A DNA stretch of 54,410 bases from Acetobacteraceae bacterium (GTDB taxonomy: Bacteria; Pseudomonadota; Alphaproteobacteria; Acetobacterales; Acetobacteraceae): contig CANBXZ010000006.1 of the NCBI GenBank assembly GCA_947373495.1, forward strand, positions 1 through 54,410, given 5' to 3'. This document shows positions 41,565 to 49,225 of this stretch, piece after piece. Each line of letters begins with the position of its first letter. The first letter of the stretch is position 1. Made by a program: the position numbers and the translations under genes. Below the pieces are notes generated by a model that was not told the origin of the DNA, ran no database searches, and was given only the letters and a program-made list of their open reading frames with translations.

Positions 41565-42424
41565 TGGCTGCCCCCAACTGGCGTTCGCTGCTGTTCGTGC
41601 CGGCCACGGCGCAGCGCTTCGTGGACAAGGCGCATACCCGCGGCGCCGATGTCATCATCCTGGACCTGGAGGACAGCATTCCGCCCAGCGAGAAGCTGGC
41701 CGCCCGCGCCGCGCTGCCGGCGGCGGTGAAGACCGTGGGCCAGGGCGGCGCGCAGGTCTGCGTGCGCATCAACCGCCAGCTTGAACTGGCGGTGCCGGAC
41801 ATCGAGGCCGCGATCATCCCGGGCGTGACCGTGCTGATGCTGCCCAAGGTGATGGGCCCCGAGCATGTGAAGCTGCTGTCCGAGGTGGTGGCGGTGCGCG
41901 AGGCCGCCATGGGCATGCCGGTGGGGCAGACCCGCTTCATCGCGCTGGTGGAAACCCCGGCGGCGCTGGCCAACCTGAACGCCATTGCCACGGCGGACCC
42001 GCGCATGGCGGCGCTGGGCGTGGGCAGCGAGGATCTCAGCACCGAGCTTGAAGCGGTGCCGGGCGGCGACACCATGTATGTCTTCGCCATGCTGGCGGTG
42101 GCCGCGGCGCGCGCCGCCGGCATCCTGCCACTGGGCAGCGTCGGTGCCTTCGCCGACTTCTCCGACCTGGAGGGCTATCGCACGTCGCTGCAACGCTCCC
42201 GCAAGCTGGGCTTCGGCTGCACCGCCTGCATCCACCCGCTGCACGTGCCGATCATCAACGAGGAGTACGGCCCCTCGGCCGCCGAGGTGGACCGCGCCCG
42301 CCGCCTCATCGCCTGCTTCGACGAGGCGCTGGCCCAGGGCCTCGGCGCCGTGGCCTTCGAGGGCGCGATGATCGACCTGCCGGTGGTGGACCGCGCCCGC
42401 AAGGTGCTCGCCCGGGCGCGCTGA
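41564..42424 (+). CDS. CitE-like CoA-ester lyase (HpcH/HpaI aldolase family)
   Basis: A 286-residue TIM-barrel lyase: R-S-L-L-F-V-P-A-T, D-V-I-I-L-D-L-E-D-S-I-P-P (metal-binding Asp/Glu), V-C-V-R-I-N and F-I-A-L-V-E-T-P-A-A-L. It fits citramalyl-CoA or malyl-CoA lyase (to pyruvate or glyoxylate plus acetyl-CoA). ATG overlaps the CoA-transferase stop by one base. Last gene of the operon; a solo hairpin B repeat starts 10 bases after its stop. Confidence 0.88.
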   Translation: MAAPNWRSLLFVPATAQRFVDKAHTRGADVIILDLEDSIPPSEKLAARAALPAAVKTVGQGGAQVCVRINRQLELAVPDIEAAIIPGVTVLMLPKVMGPEHVKLLSEVVAVREAAMGMPVGQTRFIALVETPAALANLNAIATADPRMAALGVGSEDLSTELEAVPGGDTMYVFAMLAVAAARAAGILPLGSVGAFADFSDLEGYRTSLQRSRKLGFGCTACIHPLHVPIINEEYGPSAAEVDRARRLIACFDEALAQGLGAVAFEGAMIDLPVVDRARKVLARAR

Positions 42425-42433
42425 AGTCCGGCC

Positions 42434-42477
42434 GCGTGATTAACGCCTTGCGGTAAGCGCACCTCAGGCGATCACGC
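42434..42477 (+). repeat. Extragenic repeat, solo hairpin B (copy 3)
   Basis: A 44-nt element with the same ends (GCGTGATT...GGCGATCACGC) and exact length as hairpin B of copy 1 (8197-8240); 36 of 44 bases agree. It starts 10 bases after the CitE-like stop. Hairpin A is absent. Confidence 0.75.
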
Positions 42478-42502
42478 TCCGGGCCGCAGCAGCCTGGCGG
42501 CG

Positions 42503-43360
42503 CTACAGGTACTTCTTGCGCCGCCAGCGCCGCGGATGGTCGCTCGGCATCGCCAGGCCGGAAACGTCGAGGCCGAGGTTCACCAGCGTCTTGGCCTGCT
42601 CGATCGCGCAGCGATAGCCTTCCAGCACCGGCGCTTCCCAGCCCAGCGCCGCCAGCCGGGCCTGCAGCACCGGCGCCAGCCAATAGGCCGCCGAGCAGCC
42701 GATGATGAAGACCTCGGCGCCGTCATTCTCGATAGCGTCCTCCGCGGCCGCCACCGCGGCTTCCACCATCTCGCTGCGCTCGCCACGGTCGTGCCGGGCT
42801 TTCTCGGCCGCCAGCGGCCGGTCGTTCGGCAGCACCGGGCGCGGCAGCGGGTAGTTCAGGTTGACGATGGAAGCGCAGTTCGGCGCGAAGCCATAATGCC
42901 GCACCAGCATGGCCATGTGCATGTTGTGCGCTTCCGAGATGTCCATCACCGTGAAGCGATGGCCCAGCAGCCGCGCCAGGTGCATCTGCGCATGGGCGCA
43001 GCTGGTGACGGGAATGCGGTGGCGCCGGCCGATCTCGCGCGCTTCCTCGAAGCCCGGGTCGCCGCCGCCCAGCAGCACGATGGCGTTGTACTGCCCGCTC
43101 TCGCAGGCTTCCCGCACCAGCTTCAGCCGGTTGACGCCGACGATGGCGAACTCCTCCCGTGTTTCCACCGGGTGGTTGCCATGCGTCGCCAGGGCGCCGT
43201 CATGCAGGTGCCAGTCCACATCGGCCAGCAGCGGGGCCAGGCTGGCGTGGTTCATCAGCCGCGCTTCCTTCGGCCCCCGGCTGGGTCGCAGGCCGTAGCC
43301 GGCCTCCTCCGGCAGGGCAAAGGCGTTGATGAGCAGGAAGCGGTAGCGTGCCGGCGGCAT
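42503..43360 (-). CDS. Asp/Glu racemase-family protein
   Basis: A 285-residue protein with the two-domain Asp/Glu/hydantoin racemase fold. Catalytic Cys pair: the first in V-T-S-C-A-H-A, the second in I-I-G-C-S-A-A-Y-W. This pattern also occurs in hydantoin racemases and maleate cis-trans isomerases; the subgroup is not fixed. It converges on the CitE-like operon and stands alone. Confidence 0.8.
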   Translation of the reverse strand: MPPARYRFLLINAFALPEEAGYGLRPSRGPKEARLMNHASLAPLLADVDWHLHDGALATHGNHPVETREEFAIVGVNRLKLVREACESGQYNAIVLLGGGDPGFEEAREIGRRHRIPVTSCAHAQMHLARLLGHRFTVMDISEAHNMHMAMLVRHYGFAPNCASIVNLNYPLPRPVLPNDRPLAAEKARHDRGERSEMVEAAVAAAEDAIENDGAEVFIIGCSAAYWLAPVLQARLAALGWEAPVLEGYRCAIEQAKTLVNLGLDVSGLAMPSDHPRRWRRKKYL

Positions 43361-43538
43361 GGCACTGTCCTGGGGCTGGCGGCCGGCGGAGCGCCGACCC
43401 GGCCAGTGCAGAGGAGAATGCCCCGCGGTTCAAGCCCAAGGATGGCGCAGGTCACGGCCGTTGGCGCTCGCGCGGCTGTCAGCGGCGGTGCTGGGCGGGT
43501 GAGCCCACATAGCGCCCCAGCAGCATGCGGGGGCTTGG

Positions 43539-43847
43539 ATGGCGGCGGACACGGCAACCTGGCCGGAAGGCTTCGACAGCTACATCACCGGCCTGCGCGA
43601 ACATGCCGCCCCCGAGGCACTGGGCCGGCTATGCCCCGGCGCGCCGCTGCGCCTGCGGCCGGGCCGGGGCCGCGGTTCCTGGCGGCTGGAGGTCTGCACG
43701 GTGCAGGGCGAACCGCTGGGCTGGCTGCCGCTGGAGGATTGCCTGGCGATGAGCGCGGCGGACGACCATTGCGACGCGCGGGTGACCGCGCTGGTGCCGG
43801 CGCGGATGCTGCCGCGGGTGCATATCCGCGTCTTTGCGCCAGGGTAG
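43539..43847 (+). CDS. Small hypothetical protein (HIRAN-like?)
   Basis: A 102-residue protein with a G-rich ribosome site before the ATG at 43539. Pattern L-C-P-G-A-P-L-R-L-R-P-G, then E-P-L-G-W-L-P-L-E-D-C and a C-terminal V-H-I-R-V-F suggests a small beta-barrel resembling HIRAN domains, but the match is weak. It converges on the regulator gene. Function unknown. Confidence 0.5.
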   Translation: MAADTATWPEGFDSYITGLREHAAPEALGRLCPGAPLRLRPGRGRGSWRLEVCTVQGEPLGWLPLEDCLAMSAADDHCDARVTALVPARMLPRVHIRVFAPG

Positions 43848-43871
43848 CACCGGGGTAGCAGCAGGGCGGGC

Positions 43872-44609
43872 TCAGGCCACCAGAAGCTGGGCGTCGGCGA
43901 AGCCGGCGAACATGTAGCCGGCGCCGCGCACGGTCTTGATGGCCTTTTCCTGGTCCGGCCCCAACTTGCGCCGCAACCGCAGCACCAGGTTGTCCACGGT
44001 GCGGTCTTCGGCCCGGAAGCGCCGGCGGAACACGGTGGCGGAAATGTCGTCGCGCGACACCGGCAGGTTGCCGGCCTCCACCAACAGGCGCAGCAGGTCG
44101 AATTCGGCCGTGGTCAGGTCGCATTCCACGCCATCCGGGCGCAGCAGGCGGCGATGCTGGGGTTGCAGGCGCCAGCCGCCCTGGGGCGCGCGCGCTTCCA
44201 CGAAGGGCATGGCCATGGCGGAGGCAGCCAGGCCGGAAGGCCATTCGGACCGCCGCAGCACCGCCCGGATCCGCGCCAGGATCGCCCGCATGGGCAGCGA
44301 GCGTTCGATGAAATCATCCGCGCCGGCTTCCAGCGTGACGATATGGCTGGTGTCGTTCGGCTCGGTCGCCAGCACGATGCAGGGCACGCGGGACATGTCG
44401 CGCAGGCGCCGCACCGCCGAGAGCATGGTGCCGCCGCCGCTGGATTCGCCCAGCACCACCATGCGCGGCGGATGTTCCTGCACCAGCAGGAACAACGAAG
44501 CCAGGTCGGGGATCAGCACAGCCTGCAAGCCTTGGTTGGCCAGGTAGCCAACCAATTGCTCGCCGTACTGCGTGTCCTGCTCGACGATGCTCAGACCGAG
44601 GGGTCGCAT
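43872..44609 (-). CDS. OmpR-family response regulator with degenerate receiver
   Basis: A 245-residue protein. The N-terminal receiver keeps the fold (start L-G-L-S-I-V-E-Q-D; I-V-L-A-T-E-P-N-D; A-G-A-D-D-F-I-E-R) but the phospho-acceptor position reads V-V-L-G-E-S instead of V-V-L-D-x-x, and the switch lysine is replaced (I-E-R-S-L-P). The C-terminal winged helix is intact: L-T-T-A-E-F-D-L-L-R-L-L, D-R-T-V-D-N-L-V-L-R-L-R-R-K-L, I-K-T-V-R-G-A-G-Y-M-F. It is probably a phosphorylation-independent DNA-binding regulator. The start at 44609 follows an AGGA site; an ATG at 44636 is an alternative. No histidine kinase is adjacent. Confidence 0.85.
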   Translation of the reverse strand: MRPLGLSIVEQDTQYGEQLVGYLANQGLQAVLIPDLASLFLLVQEHPPRMVVLGESSGGGTMLSAVRRLRDMSRVPCIVLATEPNDTSHIVTLEAGADDFIERSLPMRAILARIRAVLRRSEWPSGLAASAMAMPFVEARAPQGGWRLQPQHRRLLRPDGVECDLTTAEFDLLRLLVEAGNLPVSRDDISATVFRRRFRAEDRTVDNLVLRLRRKLGPDQEKAIKTVRGAGYMFAGFADAQLLVA

Positions 44610-44799
44610 CCCGTCCTCATGGCTCTGCCCACGCATGCTCCCACAGGGTTGATGACGATCATGCCGGCCAGTCACGGCCCGAAAGCCGAGGTTGGCGCTG
44701 CACTGCCACCGCCAAGGGAGCCTACCTTGCTGTCAACTATATGGCACCGCTTTATCAAAAATGCATTACAGGTCGCACCGTGCCTATTTTAGCGACAGC
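44610..44799. promoter_or_regulatory. Intergenic region with AT-rich patch ahead of the regulator
   Basis: 190 bases between the regulator start and the glycosyltransferase stop. From about 44733 it is markedly AT-richer than the rest of the window. Read on the minus strand it contains a TATAGT-like hexamer, but no convincing -35 at 16-18 bases was found, so a promoter for the regulator is likely but not placed. Confidence 0.4.
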
Positions 44800-46053
44800 T
44801 CACGGAAACAATGGCAATTTCGGTGGCAGCCGGCGGCTTGCAACCGCGTCGATCAAGGTCAGGTGCTGCGGCAGGCAGATGCTGCGCAGGTCGTAGCGGG
44901 CCTGCACGAAGCGGCGCGCCGTGCGCCGCATCTCCTTGTAATCCTCGGGTTTTTCCAGCACCCGAACCAGGGTGGCGGCCAGCTCGTCGGGATTGAAGAA
45001 ATCCACCAGCAGGCCGTTGTCACCGTGGCGGATAACTTCCTGCACCGGCGGCGTCGCGGAGCCAATTATCAGGCACTCGCTCGACATCGCCTCCAGCATC
45101 GACCACGACAGCACGAAGGGGTAGGTCAAATAAACGTGAGCCGCCGAGACGCTGTACAGCGCCTGCAACTGGCCATGCGGAATCTTGCCGGTGAAGTGCA
45201 GGCGGGACAGGTCAAGCTGCCCCTCCAGCTCGGCCAGCAGCTTCACCCGCCAGCTGGGCGAATCGGTGGGCTTGCTGCCGTAGTGCGGGTCGTCGCCACC
45301 CACCACCACCACCTGCGCCTGGGGCCGGGCGCGCATCACCTCCGGCAGGGCGCGCATGAACATGTGGAAGCCGCGATAGGGTTCCAGGCCGCGGCCGATG
45401 AAGGTCACCACCTCATCCCCCGGCGCCAGCACCGTGCCGTTGGGCAGCGTCACCCGCGCCTCCGGGTTCGGGCGGATGCTGCGGGTGTCCACGCCCTCAT
45501 GCACCGCGGAGATGCGTGGCCGCGCCCAGTCCGGGAAGCGGGAACGCTGCCATTCGGTCGGCGTCTGCCCCCAGTCCGCCACCTGCAATGAAAGCAGGTG
45601 GGTGCTGTTCAGCGTCCGCACCCGGCAGGCTTCATCCACGCTCACCGCGCGGCCAGGTGGCTCGAACCCCACATCGGCGCCGTGCGACTGGTAGAAGAAC
45701 TCGAAGTAGTAGAGCGTCCGCGCATCCGGCCAGACATCGCGCAGGAACAGGCCCTCGCCCCAGCCGGGATGGCAGCAGATCAGGTCGGGCACGAAGCCCT
45801 GGCCTTGCAGCGCCAGCGCCGCCCGCGCCACGGTCTGGCCCCGCCGCACCGCGGATTCGAAGCGCTTGATGTAGCGATGCGTTGCCTCGCCCGCCACCTC
45901 CGGCGGCTTGTAGCGCACGTGCTTCACCCCCGGCAGCGCCTCCCCGGGGTTTTCGCCCAACCCGATCACCTCGTAGCCCGGCCGGGCCGCCAGCGCGGGG
46001 GCCACATGCCGGTACTGCCCGGGGAAGTTCTGGTGGACGAACAGCACCTTCAT
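44800..46053 (-). CDS. Glycosyltransferase, GT4-type
   Basis: A 417-residue GT-B protein. [16 protein letters not shown] start; A-V-H-E-G-V-D-T hinge; [11 protein letters not shown]; the acceptor/donor domain with [10 protein letters not shown] (E-x7-E-like donor motif region) and [10 protein letters not shown]. Retaining GT4 enzymes use nucleotide sugars. Its ATG overlaps the prfB stop by 4 bases (ATGA), an unusual partnership; acceptor unknown. Confidence 0.88.
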   Translation of the reverse strand: MKVLFVHQNFPGQYRHVAPALAARPGYEVIGLGENPGEALPGVKHVRYKPPEVAGEATHRYIKRFESAVRRGQTVARAALALQGQGFVPDLICCHPGWGEGLFLRDVWPDARTLYYFEFFYQSHGADVGFEPPGRAVSVDEACRVRTLNSTHLLSLQVADWGQTPTEWQRSRFPDWARPRISAVHEGVDTRSIRPNPEARVTLPNGTVLAPGDEVVTFIGRGLEPYRGFHMFMRALPEVMRARPQAQVVVVGGDDPHYGSKPTDSPSWRVKLLAELEGQLDLSRLHFTGKIPHGQLQALYSVSAAHVYLTYPFVLSWSMLEAMSSECLIIGSATPPVQEVIRHGDNGLLVDFFNPDELAATLVRVLEKPEDYKEMRRTARRFVQARYDLRSICLPQHLTLIDAVASRRLPPKLPLFP

Positions 46054-47181
46054 CGGGCGTTGGCGCTCGCCTCGCTGCGGGTGGCGCCGACGCGCTGGGC
46101 CAGGGCGGCGGCCATGAAGTCGTCCAGGTCGCCGTCAAGCACGGCGGCCGGGTTGCCCTTTTCCAGGTTGGTCCGCAGGTCCTTCACCAACTGGTACGGT
46201 TGCAGCACGTAATTGCGGATCTGATGGCCCCAGCCGATATCGGTCTTGCTGGCCTCGATCCCGGCGGAGATCGCCTCGCGCTTGCGCAGTTCCAACTCGT
46301 ACAGCCGCGCCTTCAGCATGTTCATGGCGATGGCGCGGTTCTTGTGCTGGCTGCGGTCCTGGGTGGAGGCCGCGACCACGCCGGTGGGAAGGTGGGTGAA
46401 GCGCACCCCCGATTCCGTCTTGTTGACGTGCTGCCCACCGGCGCCGGAGGCGCGGAAGGTGTCGGTCTTGATGTCGGCCGGGTTGATCTCGATCTCGATC
46501 TTGTCGTCCACCACCGGGTAGACATAGACGCTGGCGAAGCTGGTCTGGCGCTTGTCGTTGCCGCCGAACGGGCTGATCCGCACCAGGCGATGCACGCCGG
46601 TTTCGGTCTTGGCCCAGCCGAAGGCGTTGTCGCCGGTGATCTGCAGCGTGGCGGACTTGATGCCGGCTTCCTCGCCGTCGCTCTGTTCGGTCAGCGTCAC
46701 CTTGTAGCCGCGCTTTTCCGCCCAGCGCTGATACATGCGCAGCAGCATCTCGGCCCAGTCCTGGGCCTCGGTGCCGCCCACGCCGGCATTCACTTCCAGG
46801 TAGGCGTCATTGGCATCGGCCTCACCCGACAGCAGGCTCTCGATCTCGCGGCGCTTGGCTTCGGTGGCCAGCAACACGAGGTCGGCCACCGCGGCATCGG
46901 CCGTGGCGGCATCGCCTTCCATCTCGGCCAGTTCCACCAGTTCCAGGCTGTCGCGCACCGCTTGTTCAAGCTTGTGCACGCCCTCGATCTGGTCGGCCAG
47001 CCGGCCGCGTTCCCGCATCAGCTTGTTGGCGGCCTCGGCGTCGTTCCACAGGCCGGGGTCCTCGGCCTTGGCATTCAGTTCGTCGAGACGACGGTTTGCG
47101 GCATCCCAGTCAAAGATGCCTCCTTAGCAGGGACACCGAGGCGGTGATCTGCTCATTCAGTTGTTCTGCATCTGCGCGCAT
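46050..47181 (-). CDS. prfB: Peptide chain release factor 2 (with programmed +1 frameshift)
   Basis: About 376 residues made from two frames. Frame 0 starts at the ATG at 47181 ([11 protein letters not shown]; an upstream ATG at 47199 is possible) and meets TGA at 47112-47110 after H-L. The +1 frame continues [13 protein letters not shown]. The site is AGGAGG-CAT-CTT-TGA-C. Downstream the G-G-Q mover is in [12 protein letters not shown]2 reads UGA and UAA; the frameshift lets RF2 autoregulate. In the other frames it looks truncated, but it is intact. Confidence 0.95.
47109..47124 (-). promoter_or_regulatory. prfB programmed +1 frameshift site
   Basis: On the minus strand: SD-like AGGAGG (47124-47119), then CAT, CTT, TGA, C. 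The 3-base spacer between the SD-like stretch and the CTT slip codon is as in Escherichia coli. Low RF2 lets the ribosome slip from CTT past T to GAC. Confidence 0.95.
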
Positions 47182-47245
47182 ATCGCCGAGGTAGGGCATG
47201 GCGGCGCGGGTGGCAAGCGCCGCGGCGAACCGGCATCATCCCGGC

Positions 47246-48592
47246 ATGACCGACGCCGCCCAAGCCTTCGCCACCCATGTGGCCGCCACCCGCTTCCACC
47301 ACCTGCCGGCCGCGGTGGTGGAACGCGCCAAGGTCTTCCTGCTGGACACGCTGGGCGTGGGCATTGCCGGCAGCACCGCCCAGGGCGCCGCCGAGACCCT
47401 GGTCGCCGCCCGGCAATGGGGCGCCGGGGCGCAGGCCAGCGTGCTGGGCGGCAGTGCCCGGCTGCCGGCGGCCCAGGCGGTGCTGGTCAACGCCTTCCAG
47501 ATCCACTGCCAGGAGTATGACTGCCTGCACGAGGGCGCCGTGCTGCACGCGCTGGCCACGCTGCTGCCGGTGCTGCTGGCGGAAGCCCAGCGCCGGCCCA
47601 TCAGCGGCCCGGCCCTGCTGACCGCCCTGGCCGTGGGCGTGGATGTCAGCTGCGGCCTGGGGCTGGCGGCGAAGCAGGGCATGCGCTTCTTCCGCCCGGC
47701 CACCTCCGGCGGGTTCGGCGCGGTGGCCGGGCTGGCCAGCCTGCGCGGCTACAGCGCGGCCCAGACCCTGGCGGCCTTCGGCCTGCACTACGGCCAGGTC
47801 AGCGGCACCATGCAGGCGCATGTGGAAGGCAGCCCGGTGCTGCCATTGCAGGTCGGGGTCAATGCCCGCGCCGCTTGGCAGGCCTGCGACCTGGCCGAGG
47901 CCGGGCTGCCCGGCCTGGCCGAGGTGTTCGAGGGCCGCTTCGGCTACCTGCCGCTGTATGAGGCCGAATGGGACCTGGCGCCGATACTGGCCGGGCTCGG
48001 CCGGCGCTGGCTGGTGGCGGAACTCAGCCACAAGCCCTTCCCCAGCGGCCGGGCGACGCATGGCGGGGTGGAGGGGGTGATGGCGCTGCGTGCCGCCCAT
48101 GGCTTCCATGCCGAGGAGGTGGCCGAGGTGGTGGTGCAGGGCCCGCCGCTGATCCTGCGGCTGGTGAACCGGCCCCTGCCGGCTGCACCCTCGGCCAACT
48201 GGGCGCGGCTGTGCATGCCCTTCGTGCTGGCCAAGCTGTTGCAGCACGGCGTGGTGGACCTGGCGCAGTTCCGCGGCGCCGCGCTGGTGGACCCGGTCAC
48301 CCACGCCCTGGCCGGACGCATCCGCATGGTGGACGACGGCAACCCCGACCCCAATGCGCTGGCGCCGCAGCGGGTGCAGGTGCGGCTGCGGGATGGCCGG
48401 GTGCTGGAACACGCCATGGCGGAAATGCTGGCTGCCCCGACCCGGCCGCTGGATGAAGCGCGGCACCTGGCGAAGTTCCAGCGCTGCCTGGAATTCGCCG
48501 CCCAGCCAGCCCCCTGGCATGGCGGCCTGGTGCAGGCGGTGGCGGATATCGAAGCCGCCACCGATGTGGGCGCCGCCCTGCTGGGCGGGTAA
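47246..48592 (+). CDS. MmgE/PrpD-family protein
   Basis: A 448-residue protein of the 2-methylcitrate dehydratase/cis-aconitate decarboxylase superfamily. Blocks: V-F-L-L-D-T-L-G-V-G-I-A-G-S near residue 30, N-A-F-Q-I-H-C-Q-E-Y-D (normally H-x-x-x-x-D-D), H-K-P-F-P-S-G-R-A-T-H. The N-A-F-Q-I-H-C-Q-E-Y-D reading keeps the His and Asp. Substrate not predictable; members act on methylcitrate, aconitate, tartrate-like acids. It is divergent from prfB. Confidence 0.82.
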   Translation: MTDAAQAFATHVAATRFHHLPAAVVERAKVFLLDTLGVGIAGSTAQGAAETLVAARQWGAGAQASVLGGSARLPAAQAVLVNAFQIHCQEYDCLHEGAVLHALATLLPVLLAEAQRRPISGPALLTALAVGVDVSCGLGLAAKQGMRFFRPATSGGFGAVAGLASLRGYSAAQTLAAFGLHYGQVSGTMQAHVEGSPVLPLQVGVNARAAWQACDLAEAGLPGLAEVFEGRFGYLPLYEAEWDLAPILAGLGRRWLVAELSHKPFPSGRATHGGVEGVMALRAAHGFHAEEVAEVVVQGPPLILRLVNRPLPAAPSANWARLCMPFVLAKLLQHGVVDLAQFRGAALVDPVTHALAGRIRMVDDGNPDPNALAPQRVQVRLRDGRVLEHAMAEMLAAPTRPLDEARHLAKFQRCLEFAAQPAPWHGGLVQAVADIEAATDVGAALLGG

Positions 48593-48617
48593 CCAGGCGC
48601 CGCTGAAAGGCGGGAGC

Positions 48618-49127
48618 TCAGCGCCCGCCAGTGGCGCGGTTGACGCAGTTCTCGATGGCGATGAACACCTCCTCCATCGGCGCGCCCGGCCATTCGCCCT
48701 GAACGTCGCCCACACGGGCGCGGATCGGGCCGCGGTGGCGCAGCAGGCTCTGCACCGTGGCGTTGTCCAGGTTGGCGCGAACCCGGTTGCCATCCGTCAA
48801 CGCTGCCAGGCCAACGGTCCCCTGCCGCCCCAGGTCCATGATGACCATCAGCGGGTTGGGGATGCGCGGCGGCGACGGCAAGGTGATGAGATAGGTGCGG
48901 TTGGCGCTGAAATGCAGGATGAAGTCGCCGCTGCGGCTGCGGAAGATCGCCCGGCACCGGTTGAAGCGGTTCGCCTCATACGCCCGGTCGATCATGATGG
49001 GCCCCACATTGCCGGCCGGTTCGGCGCGCAACTGCGCCGCGGCCTGGCCCGGCGCCAGCAGGCCGGTTGCTGCCACAAGGCAGGCAGCGGCCGCCAACCA
49101 GCCGGATTTCCCGTTCAACAACGCCAC
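48618..49127 (-). CDS. Secreted hypothetical protein
   Basis: A 169-residue product from a GTG at 49127 with GGGA upstream. Residues about 8-28 form a signal peptide (W-L-A-A-A-A-C-L-V-A-A-T ... A-A-A-Q). The mature part contains Y-E-A-N-R-F-N-R-C-R-A and a C-terminal I-E-N-C-V-N-R pair of Cys. No family recognised; likely periplasmic. It lies just downstream of mrcA on the same strand. Confidence 0.6.
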   Translation of the reverse strand: MALLNGKSGWLAAAACLVAATGLLAPGQAAAQLRAEPAGNVGPIMIDRAYEANRFNRCRAIFRSRSGDFILHFSANRTYLITLPSPPRIPNPLMVIMDLGRQGTVGLAALTDGNRVRANLDNATVQSLLRHRGPIRARVGDVQGEWPGAPMEEVFIAIENCVNRATGGR

Positions 49128-49225
49128 GCCTGATTCCCTTCGTCCCACCACAGCCCGGAACGGGCTGCGATCGAAAGGATAGACAACGCCGCCCGACCGT
49201 AAAGCGGCGTTGTTCGTGGCCCGCC

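Noticed and set aside
43872-44609. Possibility that the response regulator is PhyR
   Set aside because: PhyR has an N-terminal sigma-like domain before its receiver; this protein has a receiver first and an OmpR winged helix, so it is not PhyR.
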